Source: Leptolyngbya sp. Heron Island J (GTDB lineage: Bacteria > Cyanobacteriota > Cyanobacteriia > Phormidesmidales > Phormidesmidaceae). Taken from it: DNA of 64,000 nt. Below, in pieces: positions 62,751 through 64,000 of the stretch (its first letter is position 1; the number at the start of each line of letters is the position of its first letter). A program made the position numbers and the translations under genes. The notes beneath the pieces were generated by a model, which was not told where the DNA came from, did not search any database, and was given only the letters and a program-made list of their open reading frames with translations. The stretch covers positions 1-64,000 of the forward strand of contig NZ_AWNH01000096.1 in assembly GCF_000482245.1 (NCBI RefSeq). The letters are read 5' to 3'.

Positions 62751-63635
62751 CTAGCACTCCCAGGGCGGTACAGGCTGGAACTGCTCGATTAGAAAATCAA
62801 TCATGGCGCGCACTTTCGGGGCAACAATCCGACGACTGGGATAAAGTAGCCAGATAGCAGCCTCTGTAACCAGCGGAAAGTCTGGCAGCACCTCAACCAG
62901 TAGCCCAGATTTCAGACTTTCCCTAGCATTCCAGACAGACTTGATGCCGATACCCATGCCTTGCTCGATCAGTTGGCGCATGGCCTCACCATCGTTGACA
63001 GCAAACGAGCGCGGCACACTAACGGTCTGGCCGTTCTCAAACTTCCACCGAGTGTTTTCGGTGAGGATGACACATTGATGCTTTGTAAGATCGTCAGGTG
63101 TTGAGGGCACGCCATGGCGTTTGAGATAGGTGGGAGAGGCAACGAGAAGACGCCGGTCAGAGGCTAACTTTCGCACAATCAGGCGACTATCGGCCAACCG
63201 TGCATTCCGAATAATCAGATCATAAGCACCTTCGACAACATCGAGGACTTCATCCGATAGCCGTAAATCAAGGCTGACAAGCGGATGGCGTGCCTGAAAT
63301 GCGGCCAGGGTCGGAATGATATACATCCGTCCAAAGGAGCCGGGCATGGTTACTCGCAGTAAACCCTGTGCCTCTGGCCTTTGCCCCCTAACTGCACTAA
63401 GACCCGTTTCCAACGTCTCTATAGATTGTTGAGCATAGGGGAGAAACGCCTCACCATCGGTCGTTAATGATACGGCTCGGGTTGTTCGGTTGAACAAACG
63501 AAACCCAACAGTTTCTTCGAGTTTGACCAGGCGGGCACTGGCACTGGCGGGGGAAAGTGACAGATCGTAAGCCGCTGCCGAGACGCTGCCAAGTTCTGCA
63601 ATTCTCAAAAATAAACGGAGCGACAAAGTATCCAT
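62751..63635 (-). CDS. LysR-family transcriptional regulator
   Basis: A 294-residue regulator from the ATG at 63635 (MDTLSLRLFLRIAELG); an ATG at 63659 is also possible. The N-terminal winged helix has GSVSAAAYDLSLSPASASAR and LVKLEETVGFRLFNRTTRAV; a periplasmic-binding-protein-like effector domain follows, ending with a short tail. It resembles the DsdC/AaeR-type group that often controls a divergent oxidoreductase, here the alcohol dehydrogenase gene at 63744. Confidence 0.92.
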   Translation of the reverse strand: MDTLSLRLFLRIAELGSVSAAAYDLSLSPASASARLVKLEETVGFRLFNRTTRAVSLTTDGEAFLPYAQQSIETLETGLSAVRGQRPEAQGLLRVTMPGSFGRMYIIPTLAAFQARHPLVSLDLRLSDEVLDVVEGAYDLIIRNARLADSRLIVRKLASDRRLLVASPTYLKRHGVPSTPDDLTKHQCVILTENTRWKFENGQTVSVPRSFAVNDGEAMRQLIEQGMGIGIKSVWNARESLKSGLLVEVLPDFPLVTEAAIWLLYPSRRIVAPKVRAMIDFLIEQFQPVPPWEC

Positions 63636-63644
63636 TATCAAAAA

Positions 63645-63700
63645 TATCCGAATTATCATTTCGCTATCAGCCTAATTATCTTTTTTATCCGAATGATTAT
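63645..63700. promoter_or_regulatory. Paired direct repeats between LysR and dehydrogenase genes
   Basis: TATCCGAATTATCAT at 63645 and TATCCGAATGATTAT at 63686 are the same 15-mer with two changes, 41 bases apart (about four helical turns), in the divergent promoter region. They are good candidates for LysR contact sites. Confidence 0.5.
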
Positions 63701-63743
63701 GATGTTGGCAACGAGCTTCATAGATCGAAAGGAGGCAGATAGG

Positions 63744-64000
63744 ATGAAAGCGATTGGCTATAGGGATGCAGGACCAATCTCAGCCGCAAACGCCCTCATC
63801 GAATTTGAAACGGATATACCGCAGCCTGGTCCGAAGGACTTGCTTGTGGCAGTGCGTGGTATTTCAGTCAATCCAGTCGATGTCAAACTGAGGGCCAGTG
63901 CACAGCCGGACAGTGGCTCTCGCATCCTGGGTTTTGATGCTGCTGGGATTGTGCAAGAGGTGGGTGCAGCCGTGACGCGGTTTCGGCCCGGCGACGAAGT
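63744..64000 (+). CDS. Zinc-type alcohol dehydrogenase/quinone oxidoreductase, 5' part
   Basis: The first 85 codons of a medium-chain dehydrogenase, running off the right edge. MKAIGYRDAGPISAANALIE opens it, followed by VRGISVNPVDVKLRA and ILGFDAAGIVQEVGAAVTRF, the typical GroES-like catalytic domain start of the ZADH/NADPH:quinone reductase branch (no catalytic Cys at the usual place). AAAGGAGG precedes the ATG. It is divergent from the LysR gene that probably controls it. Confidence 0.9.
   Translation, partial: MKAIGYRDAGPISAANALIEFETDIPQPGPKDLLVAVRGISVNPVDVKLRASAQPDSGSRILGFDAAGIVQEVGAAVTRFRPGDE

Overview
The window looks like a chromosomal stretch of a cyanobacterium. The octamer GCGATCGC (HIP1) and its hexamer core recur throughout. 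Several cyanobacterial family signatures are present: TonB receptors with an N-terminal AMIN domain, a DUF3110 domain, a DUF1400-type hydrolase, a small two-CxxC protein and a CGHC…CAVNP Cys-rich domain. GC- and AT-rich islands and several broken genes point to an accessory region. I cannot name the genus; a Leptolyngbya/Acaryochloris-like lineage is only a guess.

Layout. 0-0.3 kb: 5' part of an IS701-like transposase. 0.3-5.2 kb: first iron module (FecB-like lipoprotein, TonB siderophore receptor, PchR-like AraC regulator). 5.2-10.2 kb: small membrane and metal genes, a methyltransferase/cupin pair and gene relics, with one attC-like site. 10.2-12.3 kb: MFS transporter and a GDT1/Mnx-type Mn exporter preceded by a yybP-ykoY (Mn2+) riboswitch. 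12.4-17.3 kb: second iron module (AraC regulator, AMIN-TonB receptor, RhtX/FptX-like MFS permease). 17.5-22.5 kb: ung, an AraC/GyrI-like regulator, an AT-rich C45 hydrolase, a membrane protein and a broken TonB receptor. 22.5-31.5 kb: an AraC-MATE pair lying between two relic pieces of a saccharopine-dehydrogenase-like gene whose intact copy is nearby, then a tandem flavodoxin-fold protein, an S9 peptidase and an alpha/beta hydrolase. 31.6-37.2 kb: third iron module (AraC, AMIN-TonB receptor with a repeat-expanded signal peptide, FecB-like lipoprotein with a repeat-derived N-terminus, O-methyltransferase). 37.4-42 kb: an alginate-like polysaccharide locus (PL14-like lyase, Alg8-like glycosyltransferase with a fused partial beta-helix, HlyD-type adaptor). 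42.7-45.3 kb: DUF1400 hydrolase and a GNAT. 46.3-53.8 kb: a complete-looking V/A-type ATPase operon in the order B-D-I-K-E-DUF2764-A. 53.9-55 kb: a membrane protein with DUF3110. 55.4-62.7 kb: a phosphonate (2-aminoethylphosphonate-like) uptake and degradation locus with three copies of a perfect palindromic operator, TCTAG-N4-CTAGA. 62.7-64 kb: LysR regulator divergent from the start of a zinc-type alcohol dehydrogenase.

How the parts fit. The three iron modules each pair a receptor with its own PchR-like activator, but share only MFS and lipoprotein partners; no FecCD permease or ATPase is present here, so inner-membrane uptake must use the MFS protein or a system elsewhere. The phosphonate locus has importer, regulator, an FAD oxidase and a phosphonatase-like HAD enzyme but no PhnW transaminase, suggesting an oxidative route. 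The V/A-ATPase and the alginate-like locus are the least expected content for a cyanobacterium. No rRNA, tRNA or CRISPR array was recognised.
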